The translations under genes were made by a program, and so were the position numbers. 64,000 nt of DNA, from assembly GCF_037038585.1 (NCBI RefSeq), contig NW_027288510.1:3105001-3169000 (forward strand), given 5' to 3'. Numbering within the stretch: the first letter of the stretch is position 1; every line of letters starts with the position of its first letter. This DNA comes from Patagioenas fasciata (Eukaryota > Chordata > Aves > Columbiformes > Columbidae). Positions 20,201 to 35,200 of this stretch are shown here, piece after piece. The notes beneath the pieces are model-generated. The model was not told the origin of the DNA. It searched no databases and was given only the letters and a program-made list of their open reading frames with translations.

Positions 20201-23200
20201 GTTTCAATGTCTCAGAGAAGGAGACTCCACACCCGCTCTGGGCAGCCTGGGCCAGGCTCTGGCACCTCCCAGCAAACAAGTTTCTGCTCATGTTCAGATG
20301 GAGCCTCCTGTGTTTCAGTCTGTGCCCGCTGCCCCTCACCCTGGTGCTGGGCACCACTGAACAGAGTCTGGTCCATCCTCTGACAGCCACCCTGAGATAT
20401 TGATCCCATTGATCAGATCCCTCTCAGCTTCTCTTCTCCAGCTCAACAGCCCCAGAGCTCTCAGTCTCTCCCCATAAGAAAGAATCTCTAGGTCCCTCAG
20501 CATCTTTGTCCCCCACCCAGGCAGCTGGACAGAGAGACAGACAGACAGACAGACAGACAGCCAGACAGCTCAGCCCATTTAGCAGCTCAAGGGCATTTTG
20601 CAGAGACCCCAACACAGGGAAAAAAGCAAAGGGGCACCTGGGAGGGAGGAGGGAGACTGCAGCCATCACACACTAGCAAGACCCAAAACCCTTCAGACCT
20701 GCCCCAGAAAGCTGCCGTGACTCCACGACACAGCCCCAGGTGACACAGCGTGGGCTGAGCCTGTGCTGTCACCTCTGCGAGTGGATCAGTCCCACAGGGC
20801 AACTTTAAACTCTGACACCTTCCTTAAAACATCTGCAGTGTCGGGAGCCCAGCAGAGCACAGACAGGGGCTGTGATGCTCATGGCCGTGAGCGTGTTCGC
20901 CCCAGGGCCACCTGGCCAGGAAAAACCCACATGGTGAAGGTTAAAACCTTGGTCTCACTGGTGCTGGTCCTGTAGAGGGAGTAAAGGGATTTCAGGACAC
21001 TTGGGTCAGACCAAACTCCATAAAGGAAGTTATTTTGGTTTACAGTGACCCACAGCTGTTGTTCAACTCAAAACAAGCAAGGTTGTTTCATTCCTGATTA
21101 ATAAATACATGTAGAAAATTATCCTCTCTCTTTAGGTCAACTGAAAGTGAAAATACCATTCCAAAATGAGTCACTTTTCAACAATTCCCTCTTTCTCTTC
21201 ATCTGTGAAAAGACTACACAGCAGAACTGACCTTATCCTGGTCTCAAACTTCATCTTTCACTGATGTGCCAAAATCCTCATCAAAGATATTCTCATGGGC
21301 TTCCCCAGGTCAGAGCCTCCCAGGGTCAGCAGCCGTGTCCCCTGGGGCGGTGGGATGTGGCACCCGCTCCGTGGGAGCACACGGGGCTGCATCAGGATGC
21401 GGGGGACAGCCCAGGAACCAGCAGCACCTGCACATCCCCATTAGCACTGTCCTCACTGACAACTGGGATGCAATTCCCATCATTGCACTCTGAGGACAGC
21501 TTAGATCCCAGCCAAGCAGCCCATTCTATTCAGCACGGGCTTAAATTCAAGCGTATTAAAGACACACCTCAAGTCAAGTACGAGCTGTGTGCTGTAGAGA
21601 ACAGCAGCAGATTTAAGTGTGTGCTTTGCACAGCCCTGAACCAGAGTCGTGGTGTTCAGAATTCAATCCCTCATGTTGGGAAATGCCATTTTCCATAAAA
21701 CCAGGAGTCTGCGGACCAGTGAGTTTCACAGTGGGATTTAAGAGTCAGTGGGTGCCAGTGCAGTGCCCACAGTGCACACCCAGCTCCAAACCCCGACGGA
21801 CACCCCAGGAATTTGGTGACCTGCCAGGCAGAAGTCCCACATCTCAGCCATTGTCTTACCTTGCAGCATGGCAGAGGTGGTGTAGTAGTTAAACGGGACC
21901 TTCTTCACCACATAGGCATCTGTATCCAGTGAGCAGAGCTTGTCCCCCACCAGCACAGACTTCCCCGTGCCGGCGTTGCCCACCAGCATCACGGGGCGCC
22001 GGCGCTCCAGGAGCCTGTCCATGAAGTACCGCACACGGACCGTCTCGGTGGTGGGCACCAGGCAAGCCTGAGAGGGGCAAAACGAGCAGGTAAGTGTACC
22101 CATCTGTGGCACCACCCCACTGCCATGTTCTGAGGAGACATCAAACTGGGAGAGCCAGGAATGAGTGCGGTGACCTGAGTTTCTAGATGGCGCTAGGAAG
22201 GGAACAATACACTGCTACCAACCATTCAAGTCAAACTATCTGTACAGATGAAACAATGACAGCGGGATGCTGAGAGCAACATCTGGATCTCCCCGCAAAC
22301 ACACATTTTGCTAAAATGGTAACAATTTTTACAAGTCATCTGCTCACTGTGGCACCTCTAAAAGGAAAGAAAGGCATAGCTGGCAAACGCAATTCACTAC
22401 CTGCAGCAACTCTCATTTTTCGTCCAAATCATATAAACAACCCTATTTTCAGCCACGCAGAATGACGAGATGGTGTCTCAGGGACTTTGTCACTACGTTG
22501 TCCCACATCCTGCTTCTCTCTGCAGGCCAAACGCACCTCCATCCCGCACCCTGGGCACACCAGCCCTGGCTCATAGGTGTCTCTGAGCCTGCGCCTCATG
22601 TACATCACTCAGCTCTGGAAGATGGATGGAGGATGAGTCTTCACAGTCAAAGTACAGTAAAGAAAGATGGGTAATTGAGTTGTACTTCATAAAGAATGTG
22701 TCAAGGGTTTTGATTGTGGGGTGACAATACAACCATGGCAGATGTGTTGTTAGCCCCCTCTCCCCCACCTTCAGCCCCTCTCTCTCCCCCATTCCCACTC
22801 AGGACAGGTGATTGGGAGGGAAAGAAGGATAGATAGAAGAGAATTGGAAAAATTAAAAATGTTTTACTAATGCTACTAATAAGAATAGAGAAAATAATAC
22901 AAAATATACAAAACCAATCTTGAAAGCCCCAGGAACTGCAGAGCTGGCACCTGAAGTCCTGGACTGGACTGTGCAGCCAACCGGAGCTGGATTCAGTCTG
23001 TCATGAGGCCTCAGTTCGCAGGGACGACCAGCAAGGTCCTCTCCTAATCTCGGCCATAAGCAAAATGGACGAGATCCTCGTGATCTCCCACTTTTATATG
23101 AAGTGTTCACGTGAATGGGATGTTATACTCTGTTTGTCAGTTTCTTGGTCACCTGTTTCTCATTGCCCCTCTCGCGAGATGCGAATCTGTCCTTATCAAT

Positions 23201-26200
23201 AACCTCACATTCCATTGCTATGTTTACCAAAACATGGATCTGGTTCTCCAGGAAAACGCAGCTGATATGAAGGTTTTACCTGACAGGCAAATTCACTAAA
23301 AGAGAAACTTGTTTTTAACAAAACCAGGACGGAATGCCATTCTTATTATGAAGTGCTTGACCTCGAATGAGACTTCAATTGAAATGCCTGCATACAGTCA
23401 CTAAAATGCATGTGCTCTTCCCAGACAAAACACGTGCAAGGTTCACATACCTGTAAGGGCATTTCTGGATCAAATTCAAACTGAGGAATAAGTTTAGACC
23501 AAGGTTCAAACTTCTTCGTTTCTGGATCAATGTAGAAGTCAAAGACTGTGCCCTGAGAGGGAAACTTGATAGTCTTGAATTCTGCCACCCACCACTTGCT
23601 GAACTCCACTCTGTAGTCCACAAGCTATAAGACAAAAAGTGGAGAAAATACACTAATCTGGATCAATTAATTAGTAATGGAGAATGTTATCTATCCCAGT
23701 CCACCAGAGCGGGATTAGTCCTTAAAATATATTCCACAGCATAAAGTTCTTATCATTTTTCCTGCTATTAAGCCTAATTTTTCATTTTCTTCATTTCTGC
23801 TCATCAGTCCTATTTATTCATCTAAATAATTCATCCTCTGTGTTGATCACTCTTGGTATGTCTGAGACTAGATAGATGGATCAATTTGAAAAAGAGAAAT
23901 ACGTGCCTATGACTAAACAGACCACTTGATTGATTCTTGGTGCCTACTTCTTCCAACAGACAAGGACACAACATCCGTCTACATCTGTGCTCATGGTCAG
24001 TCACAGCATGCATACCAAAGCCTTTCCTCATCAATCACACCACTCTATTCAGAGTGAGTTGTTGTCTTCTGGCTTCTTTTCAAGCCACAACGTTTCAGAC
24101 AAGCAGGACTGCAGACACCAGCGTACCAAAGCAGCAGCGAGGGTCTGCCCCTCTGACCCCGCCGTGATTCTGCGCTGCCACATTCCCCTCAAAGCACCCG
24201 TTTCCTTGCTTTTCCCCATTGTATCTTTCTACACATGGAGATTTTGGAGCATCTGAATTTTTTCAACTGGGGTGACAGTTTTGCTTTAGATGCTGGGTCA
24301 GGACTCACCAAATGTGCTTAGTCCCCTCCTCTGCCCTAGGTCTCCTGTATGACATTGGGCCAGCCATTCTGCCCAAACACCTTCCCATGTGGACAATGGG
24401 AACTGGAGAGAGGTGGAGGGGAGGAGGAGAGGAAAATTGCTGTGAGAAAGATGTTTGTGAAATACCGGACGCATCATTTAGCCCGTTTTAACAGCACAGT
24501 TTCTTCCTGGGGTGTCTGCGGGTCTCTCCTCCCCATAGCCATACAATGTGGGGTCACCAACACATTGTCCATAGGCTGCTCGGCCTCCATAAGGAAACCT
24601 GGGTTTGTTGCTGAACTGAACCAAGTGTCCTCCATAAAGCCTCCTGAGCCACAGTCCCTCAAAAGACCAGTGGATTTGAAAAACACATTAATAGTATCCA
24701 CGATTTTGCAGACTCATGCTATTCAGAGAGGCAGGATCCCTGTAATTCTCCATTCTCCTGTTGTTATAACTCCTCAGCAGCGGCAGCAGAGTAGCCCGCA
24801 GTGGAGCGGGACGTGCGTGGCTGCTAAAAGCTTTCCCACAAGGGTGCCCTTACCCCGCACAGCCAAACCGCCTGCAAGCGCGCTGTGCCGCGCTGCCCGC
24901 CCTCCCTGACCCCGTGGTTAAATGGAGCCACTCCAGCCCCAGCTCTATTGCCAGAACGGTGTGGAATTCAAACCACTTCCTTAATAAAAACCCCATATGG
25001 ATTACCGCTAATTTCAGAGCCAGGAAATGGCGAATCTATCATCTGTTTTTATACAGGGGCCCCGCTACCCACCAACAAGCACCGAGTAGTGGGAAGCCTC
25101 CCAGACTGTTTCTCCTGACATTTCGGCCGCGAAAGGTCAGCGCGAAGGGCACCTTCGGTGGAAAGCAATAAACAGATTTTATATTGGATCATTTTTCATC
25201 AGGCTCCCCATTGCTCGGACTGCTGTATCCTCGCACTCTCAGCTCTGACATTTACAGAGCATCGCGGGCAGTAACGCACAGCCAGGCTCCCGGCGGAGCC
25301 TCCCGGAGGGTCGCTGTGCCTGCAGCTGCTCCTGCAGCCCACCCAGAGCCACTACCGCAGGCAGGAGCCCGGCCTGATGCACCCGAGACTGACTGTGCGG
25401 CATGGGGAACACAGCGGCCAGCTGCCACAGCACCGCACACCAGCATACTTGCGCTTGTACTGCTGAAGCAAAGACAAGTAGTGCTTCCCAGGCTTTATTG
25501 TGCTTTGTTTTGTTTCTTTAAGTCATCCTAGACTGGCAACACTAAGGCTGAGTATTTCCCAGCTGGCACATGGGAAATGGAGGCTCCACAAGGACCAAGG
25601 AAGCTGGTCTCGCACAGCTCATTCAATGGTCACAAGGTGTGATGGCACCAAGTGAGCACCCAGCTGAGCTTGAGCTGTGTTGTTCAGCACTTCCTGAAGC
25701 ATCTGATCCTTGGCATGGAGCAAATCTGAAGAGACCAGCAGACACTCTAGGTCTGGCGTTAAGGTACATGAAAACACACAAAGAGACCCCTGGGAGCACT
25801 TGAGCAGCCATCAAGAACGGCAGTGCCTCCACCCGAGCTGGGGAGGGGTGTCTGGTGTTACATTCGTGGAGAGACCTCCCGCATAGTCCAGACAACACAG
25901 AGTTTGACACAAGCCCAGCGGAGATCAGACGTGGATCTCCAAGCCCTTGACAGCAGTGCAGTGTGGGCAGACCCAGACATCAGGACTACACACTTTAGAT
26001 CTGAGGATAAGGCGTCCTCTGACTAGGGGATGCAACCACCCAAGAGTAGGTGTGCCCCTGTGGCCACGAAAGTCAATGGCACCTGGGGTGCCTTAGGAAA
26101 AGTATGACCAGCAGGTCAAGGGAGGTTGTTCCTCCGGCTCTGCTCTGCCCTGGTGACAAAACACCGGCTGGTTTGTGTTATGTAGCACGTCTACCTGTGC

Positions 26201-29200
26201 AGTCAGAAGGCTGAAAGACTGCTCCACTGATACATCCATCTGATAAATCAGTCTTAATTTGATCACATTATGCACATCCACAGGCTTCTATAAGTTAACC
26301 TTATGTTTCTCCCCAGTGAAATGCATCTGCATAAGCAAACATCCCTCCACCTTTACCACTGACCCCTCAGCTGTTCTCCGGTGGTGTTACACCCTGGATA
26401 ACGAGGCCTTTCGTAAAAGGAATTGTTGTGTTTCTAGTTTATTATCACCTATATGAGAGCCCCAGGAAAACAGCATTACTGGCATAGCACTATGTTTCAG
26501 AAAGTATGAAGAAATCAAAACAACACAAAACCACACAAACAAACTGTGTGAAAGATGCTGAAGAGGCATCTTCCGTCTTACCTGATCTCGAAACATTGAT
26601 CCACCAAAGGCCCAGACGGCAGCAAAGACAAAGTAAAGTTCATAAAGCTCCTTGGGACAGTCAGGAGGTGTGTTCTCCTCTGCCAGGAGACGTTCAAGGA
26701 GGTAGCACAACATCTGAACCATACTCTGTTCAGGAATGGGAATAATCTTCTTAAATCTAAGGGATGGAAATTAGAAAGCAATACGTCCATCACAACCCAG
26801 GAAGACTAGAAATGCTCTTTCAGAATACTGGCATTCTGCTTGTCAGCGGTACGTGTCCTATTCCCAGGTACAATAAAGAGAACACCCATTCTCACACTCA
26901 GACCCGCTGGCACCGGCACATATACAAGTAATAACAATAATCAGAAGTTTCAAGCATTTTAAAACTTTGATCTTCTTGAAAGAAGCAGAATGGAAGACTT
27001 GCTAAAGGCAATGATTTCCTGCGAGCACGATGAGTTCAAAAGCGGTCAAATAGAGGAGTAATAAAATAAACCCTTTCATCTTGCCACTTTACATTCATTT
27101 AAGCTACACTTACAGAATTCCAAACTAATATTGTAGCTGCACTGAAGTCCTCCATACAGTAATTATAGCTATTTGAAAGGTTGGTTCTACGATTTCTGAA
27201 TTAAGCAAGCTACCAAAACACTCAGCTCAGGGTTGCCTGCAGCTAATCCCGTGGATTTCACGCTCTGAGACAATGTTCAGCAAACAGAATGGGAAACGTC
27301 CGATTGACTTTGCTACCAACAGTCAAAACCAACTTGGTCCCACAGAGAGAAGTTCCCTAGCACAATGTTTAAGTCCTGATTCCAGACCCTTCTGACACAT
27401 CCCCCTTTTGGCTGACATCTCCCATGCTCACTGATTTTTCTTTTGTTTTTAAAGGAAAGTGCAACTATAGGAAGCAAGTAGAGGATGGGAGATGCTCCCT
27501 TAAGTTTTCTGGGACTCTACTTTGGCCAGTCCTCACCACAGTATGAGAAAGAGAATGGTTTCACATGATGATAAGCAAGAACCACATGACTTCCCTGTGG
27601 ACACTGCTTTAAAGCCAAATCAAGCCAAGAAGCACTAGGACCCTTCCAAATACCCAAGTTCTTAATGAAAAATAACTTGTGGAGTGGGCTCAGGTCTAGC
27701 CTGACACATCAGGAGGCTGAAAAGCTTTCTCTTTGGGATCTGCCGGAATTATTTTCCAAGAGATAGAGAGTTGATACAGGAAATACAATAAAAATCAAAT
27801 CAAAATCAGATGAAAACCAGATCTGACCAACACGATACAGGCAGGAGCGTCACTTTGCCCACCTCGCCCTGCTGGTTCTCTGAGCTTAAGCCAATGATGC
27901 TCAGGGCTTCCAGGGGCAAGGAGGATCATGTGCAGCACAACCCAGCGCAGCACAGCTGGGCTGGACAGTGGCAGGTGTCCCCATGCCCTCACCACGGGTG
28001 ACACAATCACTCATCAGATGGTACCTTGTTCTGAGGGTGTCCAGGCAAATGGGCAGGTACTTATCAAACAAAACGGTCAGGTTGGCTCTTTCGGACTGGA
28101 TCTCTCGCCTGTCGATCCAGCTGCTCACTGGAGGATTCCAGCCCAGATCCGACGGGTTGATGTACAGGATCCCTTTAGGCCCAGGGTAAGAGAGAACATA
28201 TAGTAAAGACATAGCAGAAACTGTTCCTTTCTTCCAGCAGAGTTTACCAGGTACTTTCACACAACTAAAACCCTATCAAATATGACGGGACGTCCCATTA
28301 CCTGCCCCCTTTTCCTGCCCCACTGCAGAGTAGAAACATGAACAGTGAAGAAACTTCACCCTTGAAACCACGGCGCTTTTCATGACCTTGCCCTAAATTC
28401 AGAACATTGTCTTGTCTGAGCAGTTTCATTGCTCTGGGCCCCATTTCCCCATGTGTAAAACTAGGGGACACCTCCATTCCCTTCTCCCATACTTCATGCA
28501 CTTCTTCAGAAGATCAAGAACTCTTTGAGACAGATACTGTCCTTCTCCTCATAAAGTCCATCCAAAGGGCTTTGCACAACAGGAGCACTCAGCAACGCTG
28601 AAGCCATGATCACCCACCAACAGTCAGAGTGCTCTGGGTAAATCTCCAGGATGATGACAGCTCCACATGTGCATTTGGGGTCAGGATCCTCAGTTTGTCT
28701 GTCAGAAACCTGCCCTGTCCACCCACGGCCGCTGTGATCTCAGGTTGGGTACTTGCAACAGGAGTCAAGTTGGCCAACAGAAGACTGGTTAATGGCACTA
28801 GATCCTCCTGGGTTCACGGCAAATCCCAGTGCGGAGCTCAGGCCAGGACTCACCCGCTCGGGACACGGTTGCTGGGGTGGCTGTGCGCAGGTGGCTGATC
28901 TCAAACACCAACCGCATCGTTGGGTTCAGAGGGATTCTCTCATTGCTCGCCAGGGTCAGCACCTGCATTGGGCAGACAGACAGACAGAATGACATCTTCC
29001 CCAGGAACAGGAATGAAAAGCATTCAGCACTTTGCACTAAAAAGCTTGGTTGCTGCCAGCACAGTTCCTTGAGGGAATGCAGCTGATTTCCAGCAGGTAG
29101 TAGAACTGTCTTCCATGACTCAAAGGAACAGCACTCCCTTCGAGCGGCGGAAAAAGGTGTGGAATTATGACCCCACCCTATTTTTGAAGGGCCTGGAGTT

Positions 29201-32200
29201 ACAATCAGGACATCTGTGATTATCCATGAGCCCAGTTCCAGGAAGGGAAATTACAATGAAACCATGATTTGAGCTATTTCCCCTCATGCACCATTTTCTA
29301 TATGTGATATTGTTTGGTGTATCTGAAGAAACACAACCGCATTATTCTAGGAGGTGTTATTTCAGCATCTGCATTTTTAGGCTGAACCATGCCATGCAGT
29401 CAAAGAATATCTCCTTCTTTAACTTATATTCATTACCTTATTATCATCCAGCACAGTATTAAGAGACTCAATCCACATTGGATCAATATCTCCATCTAGT
29501 ACCATCCACTTGGGACCGTCATGCGTGATGTTGGCCAGCTCTCGCATGATTGATGAAAACAGGCCTGGGAGGGTGACAGGAAGATGGTGATGAACACTGA
29601 ACTTGACACCTGCTCTAACGGTTTTCTCCAGCAACACAGTAAAAATTACTCTAATTAATGCTTTCCTCTCAAACATGCAAAACTCTACGTGCCTATACGT
29701 AAATATTACTATATCACAATACGGTTCTAGTTTGCTTTAAAGTGAAAAAAGGGTTATCAGTTATCACTACTGAAAATGATTGCAGACCTACGCACGAGCT
29801 TCATTCCCACCGAGAATCATAAGGGATAAGAAAAATGTAGAGTAGCTACTCAAAGGCAAAAGGCGGCATGAGTTATACAATGCAGAGAAAACCACCTGAA
29901 TATGCCTAGGAAATCCTTATAAATATTTTTTTGTGGCTCAAAGTATATCAGGGCAATCAAGATGCATTAAACGCTGGGTCATGGCTTTAGTGAGACTGAG
30001 GGGAGAACAAGCACAGAATGACATTGAATGACAGAACAAAATGTTGGTAAAATCAAGGAGAGAGAGGATACAGAGTCTCAAGGGGAGTAAATAATGAATG
30101 TTAAGAAGACCACGAAGGCTGGGAATAGAGCAGCAGCACTGCAGAGCAAATGAAAACTCCACAAAACTATTGCTCTCCTCTACATGTGAAAATACCTCGG
30201 GAGACGCTGGTCTTCATGAAAAAACATCAGGCAAACATTAAAAAAAAGCCTCTCTTCCAGTGAATTGTGACAAGAACTCTTTTTTTTTTTCTTTTTTTCT
30301 CCAGGACAAGCTATTTCTTTGTGATCCAGATCAGGAACAGCTGGTGGCACCATCTGACTGAAGACAAAGCTTGTGCTCAGCAAATGCAGAACGGCTCACC
30401 TGGAACAGGTGTGTGATCCCGAGACTGGGTCAACAAAAATAACGCTTCAGCGCCTCTGCCTCCAGCCAGTTCCTTACGTGTTGGACACACGCCTTGGGAA
30501 CCACTCCGACATTATTAGCATCAGAAACAGTTGCTGTCTCAGGGCATCAGGGCTTCCCTCGGATACACCGCGGCAGCGGGGAGAGGAAAGCGCCTCTGTC
30601 CTGACCTTGTGCATCCACAGCACACGGCTCTCTTGGGGTTTAAAAGAAGAGTTTTGTTCTGCAAAGAACACTTTTGGGATTCCCATATGGGACCTTTTAC
30701 CACCTAACATGTAGGACCTTTTCAACTTCTGATAATGTGACAGGATAAAACTGGGGAGCGGAAAAGCAGGGGCTGATCTGTAAGGGAACAGGTCACCTCT
30801 TGCTAGGCTGTGGTGAAGATTGCCTTGCTGGTCTTTGACAACATGAAACAACATTTTCAGGAATGGTTACTGCAGAAAATATCTGCCTTGAAAGCTCAGG
30901 GAGGAGTGCCACTATTTCATTTAAACCATCGCAGGCCAGAAACCACTGGACAGTCACCTGTAAAATGTCCCTCCTGCTGTTCGGTGTCACCGCTGCCCTC
31001 GATCTGCAGCCACTGCTGCAGCCAGTCTGCACAGTTCAGGCTGTACCCTGCACGTCCCTCTGCCACTTTGATTTAGGCTCCCTAATTACAATTAGAAAGA
31101 AATTAACCTGGCATTGGAGCAAAGCAGGGGGTCGGGAAGGGTCCATGGCGGGGCCAGGGGAGGTGGGTGGCAGCTCATCTGCTGCTGTGGATGATTCATG
31201 GTAATGTCTTCCCTCACCTCCCCCACACCTCCCAAACCCGCCGCACACGTAAATCGAAGCTGCCTTTATGTATCAGTCACAACCCAACATTTCCACTCCA
31301 GATTTTCTGTAATCTTCCAGCAAGTTTGAAATGTTCCTCAGGAGTAAGCAGGATCAACAGCTTGGCAAACGCTGGTGTGCTACAGAGATCGGGCAGCCAT
31401 ACTGAGTGGAAAAACTGACGTTAAGGCTGCTGTGCATGCTATCAGCAATGAAAACCTGGGGATGGGACATTTTTTGGGGTCCCAGTGCACACCACAGTGC
31501 AGGAGGGACATCTCTTCCATCACTGGTCCAGCCAACTCCCAAAAACTGCCTGCCCCACTTAGGAACTGGTAAGTGTTGGTATTAATGGGCATTAAAATTA
31601 TTCTTAGGGCAATAGGATCAAGTAGGCTTATGCTATATTTCCCATTTGAAGATCAAAGAGCTAAAACATCCTGTGTATCCTTTCAACAACAAACTGTCAT
31701 GTGGCTGTAGGCAGCAGACAAGCACCTGGGCTCTCAGACCTGCACATGAAGAACCAGTCACCCTGCTGCTGCTCGGGAAATTCATTAAAAATACCCGTCT
31801 TTATCTACATATTTCAGACATGAAATGACATTTACCGTCTTTCCATTCTCTTGTTGCTGGGTTAATGATGCCAAAGAGCTCATCATTGGTGACTGCCTTG
31901 GGGTTGAGGTCTGTCCAGACAGGACGTCGCTTCATTATCTGGTAAGTCCTGTTCAGGGATCTCATCACCTGAGACTTGCCCGTGCCCGCGTTACCCACCA
32001 CGAAGACAGAGTGCCGGACCGTCAGCAACTCCTCCAGCTGCACCACCTGAGAAAAACACTCCCAAATTTTAGACAAAGATGCCAAACTGAAGTTCAGGTC
32101 TATAAAATAGGTCCCACTGGGCCACCTCTTTAGAAAGATGTGACCCTGAGACACAAGCAGATTTGACAATTGAGTTTGGTCCAGCCACTCTAATCACAAT

Positions 32201-35200
32201 GGGTGAAATCCTCAGCCTGCAGATAAACTTTCAGCGCTGTTTATACTTGACAACCACCACCTGATGAGGCCCTGCTCTCCAGGGGCTACACTTTCATGAG
32301 CCTACAAAAGTTGGCCCCTTTGGAAGCCCAGAGACTGATCCAGTGCTGACTTCAGGAGCAGGTGCAACTGCCTCAGACCCAGCACAGCTGACTGCCCTCC
32401 AGCGAGATCTGCCTGCAAGGACAATGCTGTGCAGAGCTCTCTTTGTAGAAGCAAAGCTGTTTGAGAAAACCCAAATGATTTGATGGCGATGTGGGTGTAG
32501 CAGAAGATCTCTTGGTCTTACTTTGAGCACAAAGTTGTCCTCAGCCTGCAGCCGGAGGTCCAGCACAGCCTGCCTCACAAACGACTCAAAATTCAGGTCA
32601 CGCTTCCGAGGCACATCCAGTGCAGGGAATAGATCCCCAATCAGCCCCATAAACACCGGCACATCATCCGTCACAATCTTGGGGATGTTGAAGTCACGAA
32701 GAGAGCGCATCAGAACCTGGTCTTCGGGTCGCTCTGGGTCATCTCGCTTGAGGGAGCCAGCAACAACTAGCACTGACTTAATGGCACGCAAGCCCCAGTC
32801 GTAGTGATCCTACACCAGAGGAAGAAAAAAAAAGAGGCATGAGTTTATGCTTAGACAGCACCATGTAGGGTGAAGAACCACCATTCCCAAACTGCCAGAC
32901 TAGTAAGCAATGAAAATACATCTAAATCTGTTATTTGCATTGTGGCCAGAGACCTTCTCCAGCCTGAGTGACCTGGTTTCCATCTCAGTAGGTGAGATTC
33001 CCGTCAGGGACAGTATTAAAGAGTCAAATAATTCAGCTGTTCAGACCATCACATGGGCTCACAGTTGGCAGTAAGACAGCAGCAGGATTTGCACTCCAGA
33101 GACCAAAGCAATTTGTTTCACCTAAATCATAAAGCACCTATAGCAAGGCCAGCCAGCCCCCTGCATCTGCAGGAGCCACCAAGGTGAAAGGCTTGTTAGT
33201 CCATTATGAGGCCCCAAAGACCCAAGTTTCTCCACCCTGCCCATCACAAGATGACAAGCCTGTTTGGTCTCAGAGGAGGTCCAGGAATAAGGGGTCAGTA
33301 AAGACATTGCTGAAAAAGTACCACAAAACGGCATGAGAAGAACTCTCAAGCCAACAAACAACTGTTCATATTTCTGTCCTGTTAACACCCTCCAGAGCAC
33401 AGCTCGACAGCTGACTGCTCTGTGTGGGAGGCCATGGCTTCCACCAGGCCCCTCAAGGCACAGCACCAAGTTTCTGCGACAGAGCATATCCCACCCAGCC
33501 TCATGCTGGCACAGCCAAGATCAGGTTTGTATCATCAGGAATCCTGATTCAGGTCTCCTCTGGACCCAGCTTCGATCTACACAAATAATGACAAGGAAAA
33601 ATCTGATTTGCTTTGCACTGACAGTAACTCTAACAAGACCTGGAACCAGCCTAAGGCTGAACTCAGAGAGGGACACCATAAACCCTTTGCAGGCAGGAGA
33701 ATCAATAGGAAGAGACTGGAAAGCAAAAGGTCACTGAATACTACCCCAAACATGGTGTCATTTAAACTCACTGAAAGGTCTCCCACTAATGCAGCTGGTC
33801 AAATGCTTTTGTCCCTGCAGATGCTCCAGTAAAGCAGTCTGAAAATTTTATTGCTCCGATGATCACCAACCCTCTCCTCCCCCAGCAGCCAGTGCAAATG
33901 CAGTCATTAAATAAAAGCTGTGAAACGTTAGCCATGGAGCTGAGCAGCACAGTGCCATGTTTCTGCTGATTTTGGAGATTCATCATACCACTCAGCCACA
34001 GAATCAGGCTCACCTGCTTGGACAGGAGCTCTTTGCAGAGTTGGTAGAGAGTAATGAACTTCCTGGCTAACACCCGGGCCTCGATGAATCCCTCAGCCAC
34101 CAACATAATTTCACAGATCAGCTCAAAGTCTGGCACAACCATCGCACACGGCCTAAAATGACAGGTGAGGAGGCATTGCAGAACAAGTATTTCTTGACTA
34201 CAGGCCTTACAGGCAGCGCATTTGCAGCTTCATCTTCTAGGCCTTCTTTTATGAGCCAGGTCACCCTCTGCCTTCCCCACGACAAGGGACAGAGCTCCTT
34301 TGCCCTGCCTGTGCGTGCCCAGACCCAGGCCTGTTGTGCAAGGCTTAAACTACCTGCGAATGCCCTATGCAAGTGAATTCCCCAAGGACATGAGGTCGAG
34401 CCTGGATGTTCCAAAAGACAGTTTCTGCCAGGTCACAAACCCTGACCTGGACTCACCTGAAGAGAGCTTTTAAATTCTCAGGTAGCTCTGTTCGCCCTGC
34501 GTAACCAGGGTTCATGGTGATGAAAATGCCTACTGATGGTACTAAGTTGATGTCTTCTCCAAGAAAATTGAAGGATTTCTTCTTCTCCCGTATTGCATCC
34601 TGCACGCTCTTCACCTAGAAATCAAGACAGTACTATAGTATCAGCGTTCACTTATGAAAAACACATCAGACAACGGTGCTTCCTTCGTTACTCTTGGCCC
34701 CGTGACAAATGGGGCTAATCACTGTTTTATTTTTTACCGGCAGCATAAAGCTTTATACACTGTTTGGAGTACATCAGCATGGCAATATCAATTTCCCATC
34801 TCAGTCAAACTCTGGCAAAGCAGAAAAAAGAGCTGAAGAGAGCGGAAAGTCAAAATGCAAAGGAGTTGCAAGACTTCACACCTTTGCTCCATGAGACAAT
34901 GATGAACGTGGGTCAGGAAGAGCAACTCAGGAGCGGGAAATGTCCCCAGCACTGCCTGCATTCACCTTGGCTTTTGACATCACCTGTGGGACACTGCTCA
35001 GCACATCTCACAGCAAAAACACCACCAGAGGCTCCACCATCTCTGAACCAGCCAGCCCAGCAGAGGTCTGATGTGTGAGAGAGACACAGGGCAGTACAGG
35101 TATCCACAACACAGCCAACACCCAAACGCACTCCCCAAAGTCTATCACAATATGGGCCCATTATTCCCTTTACCCATCTCACCTCTCCCCACACAGCGTT

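Noticed and set aside
20157-20669. ORFs of 65-150 codons within CR1 copies (also at 38127-38517 and 63562-63910)
   Set aside because: They lie in the CR1 3' untranslated region; the same peptides recur at each copy and in both orientations.
24780-25440. GC-rich intronic stretch as a second CpG island
   Set aside because: CpG density is modest and patchy, and no promoter motif or exon accompanies it.
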